Shown: piece by piece, positions 1 to 9,232 of the stretch | Layout of the letters: each line of letters begins with the position of its first letter | Position numbering within the stretch: the first letter of the stretch is position 1 | Origin: CAVWCW01 sp963753615 | GTDB taxonomy: Bacteria; Pseudomonadota; Gammaproteobacteria; Chromatiales; Chromatiaceae | DNA: 64,000 nt | Reading direction: 5' to 3' | Assembly (NCBI GenBank): GCA_963753615.1 | Contig: CAVWCW010000027.1 | Span: forward strand, 159,568-223,567 | Notes under the pieces: model-generated | What the model was told of the DNA's origin: nothing | The model's database searches: none | The model's input: only the letters and a program-made list of their open reading frames with translations | Translations under genes and position numbers: made by a program

Positions 1-466
1 TGCGCCCCGTTCGGCCCGGAACTCTACCCCCGCCTCAAGCGGTGGTGCGACGACTACTTCTACCTGCGCCACCGCGACGAGCCCCGCGGCATCGGCGGGT
101 TGTTCTTCGACGATCTCAACGAGGGCGGGTTTCGCGCGCTGCTTTGCGATCACGCGCAGTATCGGCGACCACTACCTGCCGGCCTACCTGCCGATCGTCG
201 AGCGCCGCAAGGACACGCCCTACGGTGCCCGCGAAACGGATTTCCAGCACTACCGGCGCGGGCGTTACGTAGAGTTCAATCTGGTCTACGACCGCGGCAC
301 CCTGTTCGGGCTGCAGTCCGGGGGGCGCACCGAGTCGATCCTGATGTCGCTGCCGCCACGGGTGAGCTGGCGCTACGACTGGCGGCCCGAGCCTGGCAGC
401 CCCGAGGCGAGGCTGTACGAGGTGTTTCTCAAGCCGCGGGACTGGTACGCCGAGGGTTCGGACTGA
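1..466 (+). pseudogene. hemF: Coproporphyrinogen III oxidase, aerobic (3' part, one frameshift)
   Basis: This is the C-terminal part of the oxygen-dependent enzyme that decarboxylates coproporphyrinogen III to protoporphyrinogen IX in heme synthesis. The 5' end lies outside the window. Frame 1 reads the family block GIGGLFFDDLNEGGF. After base 142 the homology continues one frame over, with FAITRSIGDHYLPAYLP, then IVERRKDTPYG and GRYVEFNLVYDRGTLFGL, to the typical end EVFLKPRDW. Removing c142 restores one frame, so this is a single-base insertion in the sequence or a true mutation. The stop codon at 464-466 sits inside a heptamer tandem repeat. The family identity is certain; whether the gene is really broken is not. 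Confidence 0.85.
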
Positions 467-521
467 GGACTGAGGACTGAGGACCGAGGACTGAGGACTG
501 AGGACTGAGGACTGAGGACTG
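461..521. repeat. Tandem heptamer repeat GACTGAG, about 8.7 copies
   Basis: Eight full heptamers and a partial ninth are seen; the fourth unit is GACCGAG. The array starts in the last sense codon of hemF and includes its TGA stop, then runs into the gap before the convergent thioredoxin gene. It resembles the short tandemly repeated heptamers known from cyanobacteria and some other bacteria. Its function is unknown. Confidence 0.9.
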
Positions 522-563
522 GCAATATACTTCGGGCAGCGTAGTACCGGAAACGCGCGGGAC

Positions 564-938
564 TCAGGCGCCGGCATCCGCCAGCCGATCGCCGGCGTGT
601 TCTTCGATCCAATCGCGGATCCAGTGGCTGGCGCGGGCGCCGCTGAAGCGTCCGAGTTCCTCGCCGTCGGCGAACAGGATCACGGTGGGAAAGCCGCGCA
701 GCCGGTAGTGGCCGGCCAGGCGCATATTGTCGTCCACTTCCACCTTGGCCAGTTTGACGGCCCCCGCCAGTTCCCCGACCACCCGCTCGAGGTGCGGTGC
801 CAGGCCGTGACAGGGCGCGCACCAGTCGGCCCAGAAATCCACCAGGACCGGCCGCTGTCGAGAGGCCTCGATCACCTCCGCCGGAAAGCCCTTTTCGTCG
901 ACGTCGAAGATGTGCTGGGATTTGGTTTTCAAGTGCAT
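564..938 (-). CDS. Thioredoxin-fold protein with CAPC active site
   Basis: A 124-residue thioredoxin-domain protein, the length of a single-domain thioredoxin. The active site is FWADWCAPC at about residues 35-43, so the dipeptide between the cysteines is Ala-Pro instead of the usual Gly-Pro. The cis-proline region RGFPTVILF follows. No signal peptide is visible, so a cytoplasmic disulfide reductase role is likely. The ATG at 938 is preceded by AGGAGG at good spacing. It lies 80 bp upstream (in transcription order, downstream) of the TPR gene on the same strand. Electron donor and target are not evident from the sequence. Confidence 0.85.
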   Translation of the reverse strand: MHLKTKSQHIFDVDEKGFPAEVIEASRQRPVLVDFWADWCAPCHGLAPHLERVVGELAGAVKLAKVEVDDNMRLAGHYRLRGFPTVILFADGEELGRFSGARASHWIRDWIEEHAGDRLADAGA

Positions 939-1018
939 GGCGAGACCTCCTGCCGGCGCGGACCAGACTGGAGCGCGATTCTACCAGAGCCGGCCCGGCG
1001 ACGGAAAACGCCCGCCCC

Positions 1019-2631
1019 TCAGTTCCCCGGATACCTGCAGGGGCGCTTCTCGCGGTACAAGAGCAGTAACGGTTGCAGGCGCTCGGCGTCGGCCAGACCC
1101 AGTTCTCGAGCCTGTTCCAGGGCCCGCTGCTGGGCCGCGGCGGCCTCTTCGCACTGGCCGACTTCGGCATGGGCCATGGCCAGTGTTTGCAGGTACAGGG
1201 GGCTGGGATCGGCCGCCGCCGCGTGCTCGGCCAGGGCCAAAGCCTGCTCGCCGTTGCGCAATTGAAGGTCGGGCACGCCGGCCCGCATCTTGGCCAGGGC
1301 GTGCGCAATGCGAAGGCTGTCCGGCAGTGCCCGATGAGCCTGCTCCAGGACATTAATGGCCTCGCCATAGCGCTTCAGGCGCACCAGCAACTGGGCGCCT
1401 CCCATCCAACCGCCCGCGGCCCGCTGGTTGAGGCGCACTGCCAGCTTATAGTGCTCCAGGGCGGCGTCGACGTCCCCCTGCTGCTCGCGGGCCTGAGCCA
1501 TCAACTCCTGAGCCTCGGCGTCCTCGGGCTTGGCGGCCAGCACCGGCTCCAGGTGCTCCACCGCCGCCGCGCCCTGGCCGGCCTTGACCAGGATATGGCC
1601 AAGGTTGTAATGGGCGGTCAGGTTGTCGGGTTCCAGGTTGAGGGCCTGCCGGTATTCCTCCTCCGCCTCTGCAGGGCGGCCCAGGATTGCCAGGGTGGAA
1701 CCCAGGTTGATGCGGGCCCGCGCGCTGTGCGGGTTGGATTCCAGGGCGGCGCGGAAGTCCTGTTCGGCGCGCTCGTAGTCGCCCATGGAATAGGCCAGCT
1801 TGCCTTGCAGCAGGTACAGGCGTTCGCCGCGCACCAGGGTCTGCAATTCGTCGATCAAGGCGTCCGGGAGGTTTCACCCCGACCGGGCCGCTCAAGGCCA
1901 GGCTTTCGCGGGCGGCCTGTTCCTGGCCCAGTCCGCGCTGGGCCATGCCCAGGGAGTAGTAGAGCCGGTTGGCTTCGAGGGTTGGCCGCCAATACATTCG
2001 AAAGATATTTGATGGCGAGTTCGAAGCGCTCTTCCTCCAGGGCCAACTCGCCCAGGCGAGCCAGCAGAGCGCTGGCGCCAGGCTGCAGGAACAGGGCCCG
2101 CAGGTATGCGGCCTTGGCCTCGTCGTGCCGGCCCTGCAGGTAATGCAGGTCGCCGATTCGGGTCTCGGCCAGAGCCGGCTCCGGGTGCAAATCGGCGGCG
2201 AGGCGGTAGTAACGCAGGGCTGCTTCGACGCGCCCGGACTGCTCGTGTAGGTAGGCCAGGTAGTAGTTCCAGTCGTAGGCGTCGGGCTCAAGCACAAGGG
2301 CATTTCGGTAGCAGATTCCCGCCAGCTCATCCAGCCCATAGACTTGATACAGCTTGCCCAATTCACCGTATGCAGCGCTCAGCCGGACGGGATCGGCGGA
2401 CTGCCCATGCAGCGCCTGCAGCGAGGTCCGGGCCTGCTCGATCTGGGCCGCCACCACCGGCTCCAGGGCAGCGGCATCGATCGGCGGCAGGGTCACCAGG
2501 GTGGCGGGCGGCGCCAAGTCCCGACCGGGCTCCGCAGCCGCCCCAAGGGCCCCGGCCACGGCCGCGCCTTGCGCCCCGAGCCAAAATGCAACGCAGAAAA
2601 GGGCCCGCAGGCCAACCCGGCTAGTCTGCAT
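1019..2631 (-). pseudogene. Secreted TPR-repeat protein, two frameshifts
   Basis: One TPR protein of roughly 537 residues is spread over three frames. It opens with a signal peptide (MQTSRVGLRALFCVAFWLG, cleavage near AVAGA), followed by TPR units such as AAYGELGKLYQVYGLDELAG. Frame changes near 1980 and near 1871 are needed to join it; each can be read as one extra C or two lost bases before a Leu codon. The last part (QGKLAYSMGDYERAEQDF onwards) is a regular TPR array. Start ATG at 2631 has AGGGGAG about 11 bases upstream and overlaps the stop of the FG-GAP gene by 11 bp, so the two are probably translationally coupled. It is likely a periplasmic scaffold; the partner is unknown. The frameshifts may be sequencing errors. 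Confidence 0.7.
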
Positions 2632-4342
2632 GCTGCTGTCGCTCCCCTTGGCGGATCTGATGATAGGTCCCATCTAACGCCAACTCGCGCTCCTCGACCG
2701 CCCCATCGGGCCAGTGGATGCGCACGCTGGCCTGGGCCGCCGGCTCCGGCAGGCCGATCAGCACCCGCGGGTCGTTGGCGGCGCAGTAGCTGCCGTCACT
2801 GCTGGACCGGCGCCAGAGATTTGGCCCGTCGTTGCGCAGCAACTCGACCCGGGTGCCGAGGCGGTCGAAACGGCCCTCGGCATCGAGCAGTCTCAGGCCA
2901 AGCCACGGACGGTCCTGGCCGATTTGATTGAGCAACAGGCGCACCGGACCGTTGTTGTCGAAGGCCACCAGATCGGTGTCGCCGTCGTTGTCGATATCCC
3001 CGAAGGCGGCACCGCGGCTGACGGCAGGCCGGCGCAGCGGCGAGTCCGTCGCATAGTCGACCTCCCGGAACCCCTTCCCCTGCTGATTCCGGAACAACTG
3101 GTCCGGCTGATCCAGAGGATATCGATCGCCGGCCCGGGCCAGGGCTTCGACGACCTGCACTGCGCCGTTGAGCACCAGCAGATCGAGCCAGCCGTCGTTA
3201 TCATAGTCGAGCCAGGCGGTGCCGAAAGCGGTATAGGGAAAGCTGCCCGCGGCCAGCCCGTATTGAACGGTGCGGTCCTCGAATAGACCCTGGCCGTTGT
3301 TGACGTAGAGGGTGTTGGTTTCGCCCATCAGGTGGGTGATGAACAGGTCCAAGTCGCCGTCGTTGTCGAAGTCGCCGGCATCCAGCCCCATGCTGGCCTC
3401 GGCCTTGCCCTCGCGGTTGACCGCGGTGCCGGAAAACAGGGCGTCATCGACGAAGCCCCGGCCCTCTTGATTGAGCCAGAACTGGTTGGCCGCGCCGTCG
3501 TTGGCGACGTAGAGATCCGGCCAGGCGTCGCCGTTTAAATCGGCGCCGAGCACCCCGAGACCGGGCCCGGGACGATAGCCCTTGAGCAGTCGGTCGCTGA
3601 CCTCGGCAAACCGCCCCTCGCCCAGGTTTCGGAAGAGACGGTCGTGGACGGGTAAGAAGCCGGAAGGACCGCAATAGTCGCGACGGCTGCTCTTCCCGTA
3701 GCAGACCTTGTTCTCGGCCACCGAGTAGTCGACGTAGTTGGCCAGGTAAAGGTCAAGCCGGCCGTCGCGGTCGAAGTCGACAAAGCTGGCGCTGGTGCCC
3801 CAGGCATCATCGCCGGTGCCGCTGGCCTCGGTGACGTCGGCGAAGCGCCCGTCGCCCAGGTTCCTGAGCAGGCGGTTGCCGCCGTAGTGGGTAACGTAAA
3901 GATCGACCCAGCCGTCGTTGTCGTAGTCAGCGGCGGCCACCCCCATACCGTAGCCCTCGAGCCGAATGCCGCTGGCCTCGGTGACGTCCACAAAACGGAG
4001 GCTGCGGCTGCCGTCTGGATCGATTTGGAGATCATTGCGGTACAGGCGATCCCGGGGCGGGCGGTCCCGCGGCGGAAACAGGGCATCGTCGAGGGTTTTG
4101 CCCGGCCCCAGCATGGACCCCTGCACGAGATAAAGATCGAGATCGCCGTCGTTGTCGTAATCGAACAGGGCCCCGCCCTGCCCGGTCATCTCTACAAAGA
4201 AGTATTGTCCCGACATGCCATTGAAATGAACGAAGTCGAGTCCGGCCTCGGCGCCCGCGTCGATGAACACCGGCTGTGCCTGCAGCAGACCGGGCAAGCC
4301 GGCCACAAGGAACAGCGATTTGGCGTAAATGCACTTGCTCAC
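2621..4342 (-). CDS. CRTAC1-like FG-GAP repeat protein with ASPIC/UnbV C-terminal domain
   Basis: Exported protein of 573 residues. An N-terminal signal sequence (KSLFLVAGLPGLLQA) precedes a beta-propeller of FG-GAP/VCBS repeats, each with a calcium-loop motif: DYDNDGDLDLYL, DYDNDGWVDLYV, DFDRDGRLDLYL, DFDNDGDLDLFI, DYDNDGWLDLLV, DIDNDGDTDLVA. The C-terminus (GLRLLDAEGRFDRLGTRVEL to VRIHWPDGAVEE) is the ASPIC/UnbV domain. A GTG start at 4342 fits the signal peptide; a longer upstream frame is open but adds no plausible sequence. Proteins of this class often sit beside TPR proteins, as here. They are thought to be surface or periplasmic binding proteins. No enzymatic activity can be assigned. 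Confidence 0.85.
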   Translation of the reverse strand: MSKCIYAKSLFLVAGLPGLLQAQPVFIDAGAEAGLDFVHFNGMSGQYFFVEMTGQGGALFDYDNDGDLDLYLVQGSMLGPGKTLDDALFPPRDRPPRDRLYRNDLQIDPDGSRSLRFVDVTEASGIRLEGYGMGVAAADYDNDGWVDLYVTHYGGNRLLRNLGDGRFADVTEASGTGDDAWGTSASFVDFDRDGRLDLYLANYVDYSVAENKVCYGKSSRRDYCGPSGFLPVHDRLFRNLGEGRFAEVSDRLLKGYRPGPGLGVLGADLNGDAWPDLYVANDGAANQFWLNQEGRGFVDDALFSGTAVNREGKAEASMGLDAGDFDNDGDLDLFITHLMGETNTLYVNNGQGLFEDRTVQYGLAAGSFPYTAFGTAWLDYDNDGWLDLLVLNGAVQVVEALARAGDRYPLDQPDQLFRNQQGKGFREVDYATDSPLRRPAVSRGAAFGDIDNDGDTDLVAFDNNGPVRLLLNQIGQDRPWLGLRLLDAEGRFDRLGTRVELLRNDGPNLWRRSSSDGSYCAANDPRVLIGLPEPAAQASVRIHWPDGAVEERELALDGTYHQIRQGERQQHAD

Positions 4343-4453
4343 TGATGTACCGCCGTTAACGGTTAGGGCTGAGAACTGCACTGGCCCGCAGCGCGCCCAG
4401 GCCCCCAAAAAAACCAAAGGCGCAAGCCGTTAACAATGGCAGAATAGGGAGCC

Positions 4454-5002
4454 ATGAGCAATCTTCGAGTATTCGACGGCAAGCACCCGAGGGTCGCGCC
4501 CGATGCCTGGATCGACCCTACCGCGGTGGTCATCGGCGATGTGGCGATCGGGGCCGGTTCCTCTGTCTGGCCGCAGTCGGTGGTGCGCGGGGACATCCAG
4601 GCCATCCGTATTGGCCGTGGCAGCAATATCCAGGACGGCAGCGTACTCCACGTAACCCACGACAGCCCTTACTCGCCGGGCGGCCAACCTCTGCGGGTGG
4701 AGGACGGAGTAACCGTGGGCCACCGGGTCGTGCTGCATGCCTGCGAGATCGGCGACCACTGCCTGATCGGCATGGGGTCCATCGTGCTGGACAGGGCTGT
4801 GCTGGAACCGCGGGTAATGCTGGGGGCGGGCAGCCTGGTGCCGAGGGATAAACGCCTGGAAGGCGGCCATCTCTGGCTCGGCTCGCCGGTGCGCCGGGTC
4901 AGAGCCTTGACGGAACAGGAACTGGCGTACCTCGAATACTCCGCCCAGCATTACCAGCGCCTAGCCGAACGCCACCGCCGCTCCGTGCAGCGGCGCGGCT
5001 GA
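4454..5002 (+). CDS. yrdA: Gamma-carbonic-anhydrase-like hexapeptide protein (YrdA family)
   Basis: A 182-residue left-handed beta-helix protein with hexapeptide repeats (IGDVAIGAGSSVWPQSVVRG, IGRGSNIQDGSVLHVTHD). The metal-site histidines of the family are present in VLHVTHD and in GHRVVLHACEIGDH. Members bind zinc or iron as trimers; carbonic anhydrase activity is shown for only some. It ends 3 bp from the convergent aroE stop, and the yrdA/aroE neighbourhood is also known in enterobacteria. The ATG follows GGGAGCC. Cytoplasmic; the substrate is uncertain. Confidence 0.9.
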   Translation: MSNLRVFDGKHPRVAPDAWIDPTAVVIGDVAIGAGSSVWPQSVVRGDIQAIRIGRGSNIQDGSVLHVTHDSPYSPGGQPLRVEDGVTVGHRVVLHACEIGDHCLIGMGSIVLDRAVLEPRVMLGAGSLVPRDKRLEGGHLWLGSPVRRVRALTEQELAYLEYSAQHYQRLAERHRRSVQRRG

Positions 5003-5005
5003 TCG

Positions 5006-5823
5006 TCAGCCGCGCAGGGCGCGGATCACCGGCGCGGTGTCGGGACGCAGGCCGCGCCATAGATAAAATGATTCGGCCGCCTGCTCCACCAACATGCCCA
5101 GGCCATCCAGACTCTTGACCGCCCCGTGGGCCTGGCCCCAGCGCACGAAGGCGGTGGACTGGTCGCCGTACATCATGTCGTAGCACCAGCCGCCGGGATT
5201 CAGCAGATCTTCCGGGATCTCCGGAACCCGGTCCTGCAGGCCGGCGGCGGTGGCATTGACGATCAGGTCGAAGCGCCGCCCGGCCAACCGCCCCAGGCCC
5301 ATGCCCTCGACGCGGCCCAGCTCCGCGAGTTCGGCGGCTAACTGCTCGGCCCGGTCCGGGGTGCGGTTGGCGATGGCGATGGATGCCGGCCGGCAGTCGC
5401 AAAGGGGCCCCAGCACGCCGCGGGCGGCGCCCCCGGCCCCGAGCAGCAGCAGGCGCTTGCCCGCCAGCTCGGCTCCATGGTTGACCCGGAGGTCGCGCAC
5501 CAGTCCGACACCATCGGTATTGTCTGCGCGAACGCGCCCGCCCGGCAGCGGATATCAGAGTGTTTGCCGCGCGTGCCAGGCGCGCCCATGGGCTGCGTTC
5601 ATCGGCCAGCTCCCAGGCCTCCAGTTTGAAGGGCACGGTGACATTGAGGCCCTTTCCGCCGTTGGCGAAAAACCCCCGGACCTCCTCGGCGAAGCGACCC
5701 GGGGTTCCGAGCAAACGGACGTATTCCAGGGACTCGCCCAGTCTGCGCGGCGAAGGCGGCGTGAATCTGCGGAGACTTGCTGTGCTCGATGGGATTGCCG
5801 ATGACGGCGTAGCGGTCGGTCAT
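5006..5823 (-). pseudogene. aroE: Shikimate dehydrogenase, two frameshifts
   Basis: NADPH-dependent shikimate 5-dehydrogenase of aromatic amino acid synthesis, read in three frames. The N-terminus MTDRYAVIGNPIEHSKSPQI carries the shikimate-binding SKS motif. After Gly29 the frame changes near 5736 to ESLEYVRLLGTP, then NVTVPFK with the catalytic lysine. A second change near 5552 (after AANTLI) leads to RADNTDGVGL with the catalytic Asp, the NADP loop LLGAGGAARG, and the usual C-terminus SLDGLGMLVEQAAESF. Each break can be read as one extra base. The ATG at 5823 lies 9 bp after the hemB stop codon; a GTG at 5835 is also possible. aroE is normally essential for prototrophy, so the breaks are suspect. 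Confidence 0.85.
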
Positions 5824-5831
5824 CCCCCGAA

Positions 5832-6848
5832 TCACCCTTCCCGCAGCCAGGCCGCGGCCTGCTTGGCGAAATAGGTGAGTATCCCATCGGCCCCGGCGCG
5901 CTTGATGCTGAGCAGGGACTCCAATACCACGCTGCGCTCGTCCAGCCAGCCGTTCTGGGCCGCCGCCTTGAGCATGGCGTATTCCCCGCTCACCTGGTAG
6001 ACGAAGGTCGGGGCCCGGAACTCATCCTTGACCCGGCGCACGATGTCCAGATACGGCATGCCAGGCTTGATCATCACCATGTCCGCCCCCTCCTGGAGGT
6101 CGAGGGCGACCTCATGCAGGGCCTCGTCGCTGTTGGCCGGGTCCATCTGGTAGCTGTATTTGTTGCCGCCGCCGAGATTGGCGGCGGAACCCACCGCGTC
6201 GCGAAAGGGGCCATAGAAGCTGGAGGCGTATTTGGCGGAATAGGCCAGGATACGGGTGTGAATCTGCCCCGCCCCCTCCAGCGCATCGCGGATAGCGCCA
6301 ATGCGGCCGTCCATCATGTCCGAGGGGGCCACCACGTCGGCCCCGGCGTCGGCGTGGGAGCGTGCTTGGCGGACCAGCACCTCTACCGTCTCGTCGTTCA
6401 TGACGTAGCCGGTGGCGTCGATCAGGCCGTCCTGGCCGTGGGTGGTGAAGGGGTCGAGGGCCACGTCGGTGATCACCCCGAGTTCCGGTAACGCCTGCTT
6501 CAGCGCCCGCACCGCGCGCTGGGCCAGTCCCTCGGGGTTGTAGGCCTCGCGCGCATCCTCGCTCTTGGCGGATGCAGGGGTGACCGGAAACAGGGCCAGG
6601 GCGGGCACTCCGAGTTCGGCCAACTGCTGCGCCTCCCCCAACAGCAGGTCGATGCTGACCCGCTCCACCCCCGGCATGGAGGCCACCGGCTCGCGTTGAT
6701 TCTGTCCCTCCAGCACGAACACCGGGTAGATCAGATCCGCGGCGGTCAGGGCGTTCTCGCGCATCATGCGGCGCGAGAACGCATCGCGCCGCATGCGACG
6801 CAAACGGGAAGTCGGAAACTGGCGCACATGGGGCTGGGGGCTTGGCAT
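5832..6848 (-). CDS. hemB: Delta-aminolevulinic acid dehydratase (porphobilinogen synthase)
   Basis: Complete 338-residue HemB, which condenses two 5-aminolevulinate molecules to porphobilinogen in heme synthesis. The two Schiff-base lysine regions are LAYSAKYASSFYGPFRDA and MVMIKPGMPYLDIV. The region that carries zinc cysteines in some members reads ALDPFTTHGQDG here, without cysteines, which points to the magnesium-dependent type known from Pseudomonas. AAGGAG lies 9 bases before the ATG. It is followed by aroE on the same strand, and hemF lies on the other strand at the window edge. Confidence 0.97.
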   Translation of the reverse strand: MPSPQPHVRQFPTSRLRRMRRDAFSRRMMRENALTAADLIYPVFVLEGQNQREPVASMPGVERVSIDLLLGEAQQLAELGVPALALFPVTPASAKSEDAREAYNPEGLAQRAVRALKQALPELGVITDVALDPFTTHGQDGLIDATGYVMNDETVEVLVRQARSHADAGADVVAPSDMMDGRIGAIRDALEGAGQIHTRILAYSAKYASSFYGPFRDAVGSAANLGGGNKYSYQMDPANSDEALHEVALDLQEGADMVMIKPGMPYLDIVRRVKDEFRAPTFVYQVSGEYAMLKAAAQNGWLDERSVVLESLLSIKRAGADGILTYFAKQAAAWLREG

Positions 6849-7412
6849 GCCGGTCGCTCTCCTTGAGGGTGCATTGGAAGATCAAAGCCGGCGTGGACCG
6901 GCGGTCTCGGGCAACGCAGTGTAGCCTTTCCAGCACATACAGGAAAACTCGGGGCTGGGCCGCGACCGCAACCGCCGCGCTTGTCCGCTTCGAAAACCCG
7001 AAGCCGACAGGGCTCCCCCGGTACCCGCCATGATCTGCCGCGCCTCACGCCCGTGTGGGGCAGTTGCGCCAAGCAGAGGACCATGCTGATCCCTGGCCGT
7101 CTTGGTCGCAATCGGCTTGGCTCCCGCCCTGGAGAGTTCCAAGCGCAAAGGCGATGTCAAGTCGCTTGGGTGATTGCTGGGACTGCCGGGCCAGCCGGCT
7201 CTGCTCGGAGAACGCCGATCGGCAAGGGTCGGCTCGAAGCCAAATGCGAACACTTAGCACTTGCATTCCGCAGGAACCTTGCACTACCCTTCAGCATAGG
7301 GGAACTTCTATTAATTGGTTCTCACAATGGCCTAAAAAGGCCAGCAGCTAATAATCACCCGGTAACATTATTGGGTCCCTAGCGGACCAAACCCCCCAGG
7401 AGGGCGACATCG
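6849..7412. other. Intergenic region without a recognisable gene
   Basis: Divergent region between hemB (minus) and the secreted-protein operon (plus), so it should hold promoters for both, but I see no clear -35/-10 pair. Short open frames show no family motif. A small imperfect hairpin (TTGGGTCC / GGACCAA) sits at about 7372-7391, just upstream of the AGGAGGG of the next gene. Confidence 0.5.
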
Positions 7413-7898
7413 ATGAAATCTTACGGACTTAAGGGCGTGCGCACGACCCTGGCGGCGGCAGGCGCCTTGCTGCTGGGTACCGCTGCCTCTGCGCTGGCAG
7501 ATGCCGGGGGCGAGCCATTGGCCACCCTCTACGTGGCGAACGACGAGGTCTGGTGGGATCCGACGCCGGAACTGGCGGGCGCGAACGCGGTGCTCACGGT
7601 GTCGGCTCCGAACGGCAATGTGACCAAGGAAACTTTCCCCGCCGGCTCGCCGCCTTACTACGCGATCGCTGAAGACGGCGTGTACACATACGAACTCTAT
7701 GGCATGCCCCAAATCCGCCTGGTTGCCAAGAGCGCACGGTCCGACGGGTCGCCCGGCGCGATCGACGCCAATGGCCGCCCGGTATCCGCGTCGACCACCA
7801 GAGGGCCGAACCTGCCGCAGGTTGACGCCACAGTGCAATCCGGTTCGTTCTCCGTGGCCGGCGGTGTCCCGGTAGACCCGAGCCAGCAGGAGGAGTGA
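7413..7898 (+). CDS. Secreted protein of unknown function
   Basis: 161 residues. The N-terminus (KGVRTTLAAAGALLLGTAAS, then ALA before DAGGE) is a clear Sec signal peptide with cleavage near residue 30. The mature part includes ATLYVANDEVWWDP, a beta-rich core and an acidic Gln/Glu tail (PSQQEE). I do not recognise a family. AGGAGGG is placed 8 bases before the ATG. The next gene starts 4 bp after its stop, so the two are almost certainly co-transcribed; it could be a partner or accessory of the fibre-like protein. Periplasmic or extracellular location is inferred from the signal peptide. Confidence 0.75.
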   Translation: MKSYGLKGVRTTLAAAGALLLGTAASALADAGGEPLATLYVANDEVWWDPTPELAGANAVLTVSAPNGNVTKETFPAGSPPYYAIAEDGVYTYELYGMPQIRLVAKSARSDGSPGAIDANGRPVSASTTRGPNLPQVDATVQSGSFSVAGGVPVDPSQQEE

Positions 7899-7902
7899 TC
7901 CA

Positions 7903-9138
7903 ATGCAACTGAACAAGAATACTATTTCCACGGAGACCCCCCCGAAGATGGCGCTCAAGAAACAACTCCCGGTCAGCATCGCCGCCGCCCTCCTGGCCCT
8001 CGGAGCCGGCTCGGCCAGTGCCGATATCGTCCACCCGGATGACGTGATCATCCAGGGCAGCCTGTGCGTGGGCTTCGACTGCGTCAACGGCGAGGCCTTC
8101 GGCTTCGACACCATTCGCATGAAAGAAAACAATATACGCCTCGATGCCACGGACACCAGCAACAGCGCCAGCTTCCCCACGCGCGATTGGACGCTCATCT
8201 TCAACGACACCAGCAACGGCGGTTTGACCAGGTTCTCGGTTCAGGATGACGACGCCGGACGCCTCCCCTTCACCATCGAGGGCAATGCTCCCAGCAATTC
8301 CCTGTACGTGGAAGACGGCGGCCGCATCGGGTTCGGCACCAGTACGCCGGTCGTCGAACTTCATGTAACGGACGGAGACACCCCGACGCTGCGCCTGGAG
8401 CAGGACGGCTCCTCCGGCTTCACGCCCCAGACCTGGGACCTTGCGGGCAACGAGACCAACTTCTTTATCCGCGACGTCACCAATGGCTCCAGGCTCCCGT
8501 TCCGCATCCGGCCGAACGCGCCAACCAGTTCCATCGATGTTGAGGGCACCACCGGCGACGTAGGTATAGGCACCGCCTCTCCGAACGCTGCCCTGCACGT
8601 GCGCCGCACCGCCGGCAACAGCGGCATAGCCCCACTGCTTAACGTTGAGAATAACGGCGCCCTGCAAGTTGCGTTGACGGACACGGCGGGTTCAACCTGG
8701 GCTATGCAAAACTCGAACGGGACCTTCACCAACAACCGCATCGGGAGCGGGATAACCGAGTTTCGGATTTTCAGCAACGGGCGAGTCCAGATGGGGGTCG
8801 GCGGGTCGACCACGGCTTTCGACCTCTTTCCGTCCGGCGACCTGACCATAGCGGGCGGCCTCACGACCGCCGCAAGCTCCTACCCGGATTACGTCTTCAA
8901 ACCGAGCTATGAACTCCGCTCGCTGGACGAACTGGCCGGCTTTATCCAGGAAAACGGGCATTTGCCCAATGTCCCGTCGGAGGAAGACGTTGCCGCGCAC
9001 GGCGGAATCAATGTCAGCGAACTACAGGTCGCTCTGCTGGAAAAAGTGGAGGAACTGACCCTGTACACGTTGCAACAGCACAAGAAGATCAACGAGTTGC
9101 AAGAGCGCCTTTCGGCCCTTGAGCCGGCGACTCGATAG
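7903..9138 (+). CDS. Secreted fibre-like protein with tail-fibre/S74-like C-terminal region
   Basis: 411 residues. A signal peptide (PVSIAAALLALGAGSASA) follows a short lead; a second possible start lies at 7948, but GGAGGAG favours 7903. The middle is a run of beta repeats with recurring blocks: RDWTLIFNDTSNGG and FIEG-type strands, then GRIGFGTSTPVVELHV and GDVGIGTASPNAALHV, a pattern seen in phage tail fibres and adhesins. The last 80 residues (ELRSLDELAGFIQENGHLPN, then ALLEKVEELTLYTLQQHKKI) resemble the C-terminal region found after such fibres, where a chaperone-like coiled coil trimerises the stalk. The S74 catalytic Ser/Lys pair cannot be confirmed by eye. Likely a surface fibre or adhesin. 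Confidence 0.7.
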   Translation: MQLNKNTISTETPPKMALKKQLPVSIAAALLALGAGSASADIVHPDDVIIQGSLCVGFDCVNGEAFGFDTIRMKENNIRLDATDTSNSASFPTRDWTLIFNDTSNGGLTRFSVQDDDAGRLPFTIEGNAPSNSLYVEDGGRIGFGTSTPVVELHVTDGDTPTLRLEQDGSSGFTPQTWDLAGNETNFFIRDVTNGSRLPFRIRPNAPTSSIDVEGTTGDVGIGTASPNAALHVRRTAGNSGIAPLLNVENNGALQVALTDTAGSTWAMQNSNGTFTNNRIGSGITEFRIFSNGRVQMGVGGSTTAFDLFPSGDLTIAGGLTTAASSYPDYVFKPSYELRSLDELAGFIQENGHLPNVPSEEDVAAHGGINVSELQVALLEKVEELTLYTLQQHKKINELQERLSALEPATR

Positions 9139-9202
9139 CCGTTTCGTGTCGACAAATCACTAGCCTTTAGCCACGCAGTGGCTGGCTGGTGACTTTCAGT
9201 AG

Positions 9203-9232
9203 TTAGCCCCGATATTCGGGGCTAATTTTTTT
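9203..9232 (+). terminator. Rho-independent terminator
   Basis: Perfect 10-bp stem TTAGCCCCGA/TCGGGGCTAA with a 3-base loop, followed by seven T. It lies 65 bp after the fibre gene and closes the two-gene operon. Confidence 0.92.

Noticed and set aside
7372..7391. Leader hairpin before the secreted-protein operon as riboswitch
   Set aside because: Only one short imperfect stem; no conserved riboswitch core is visible.
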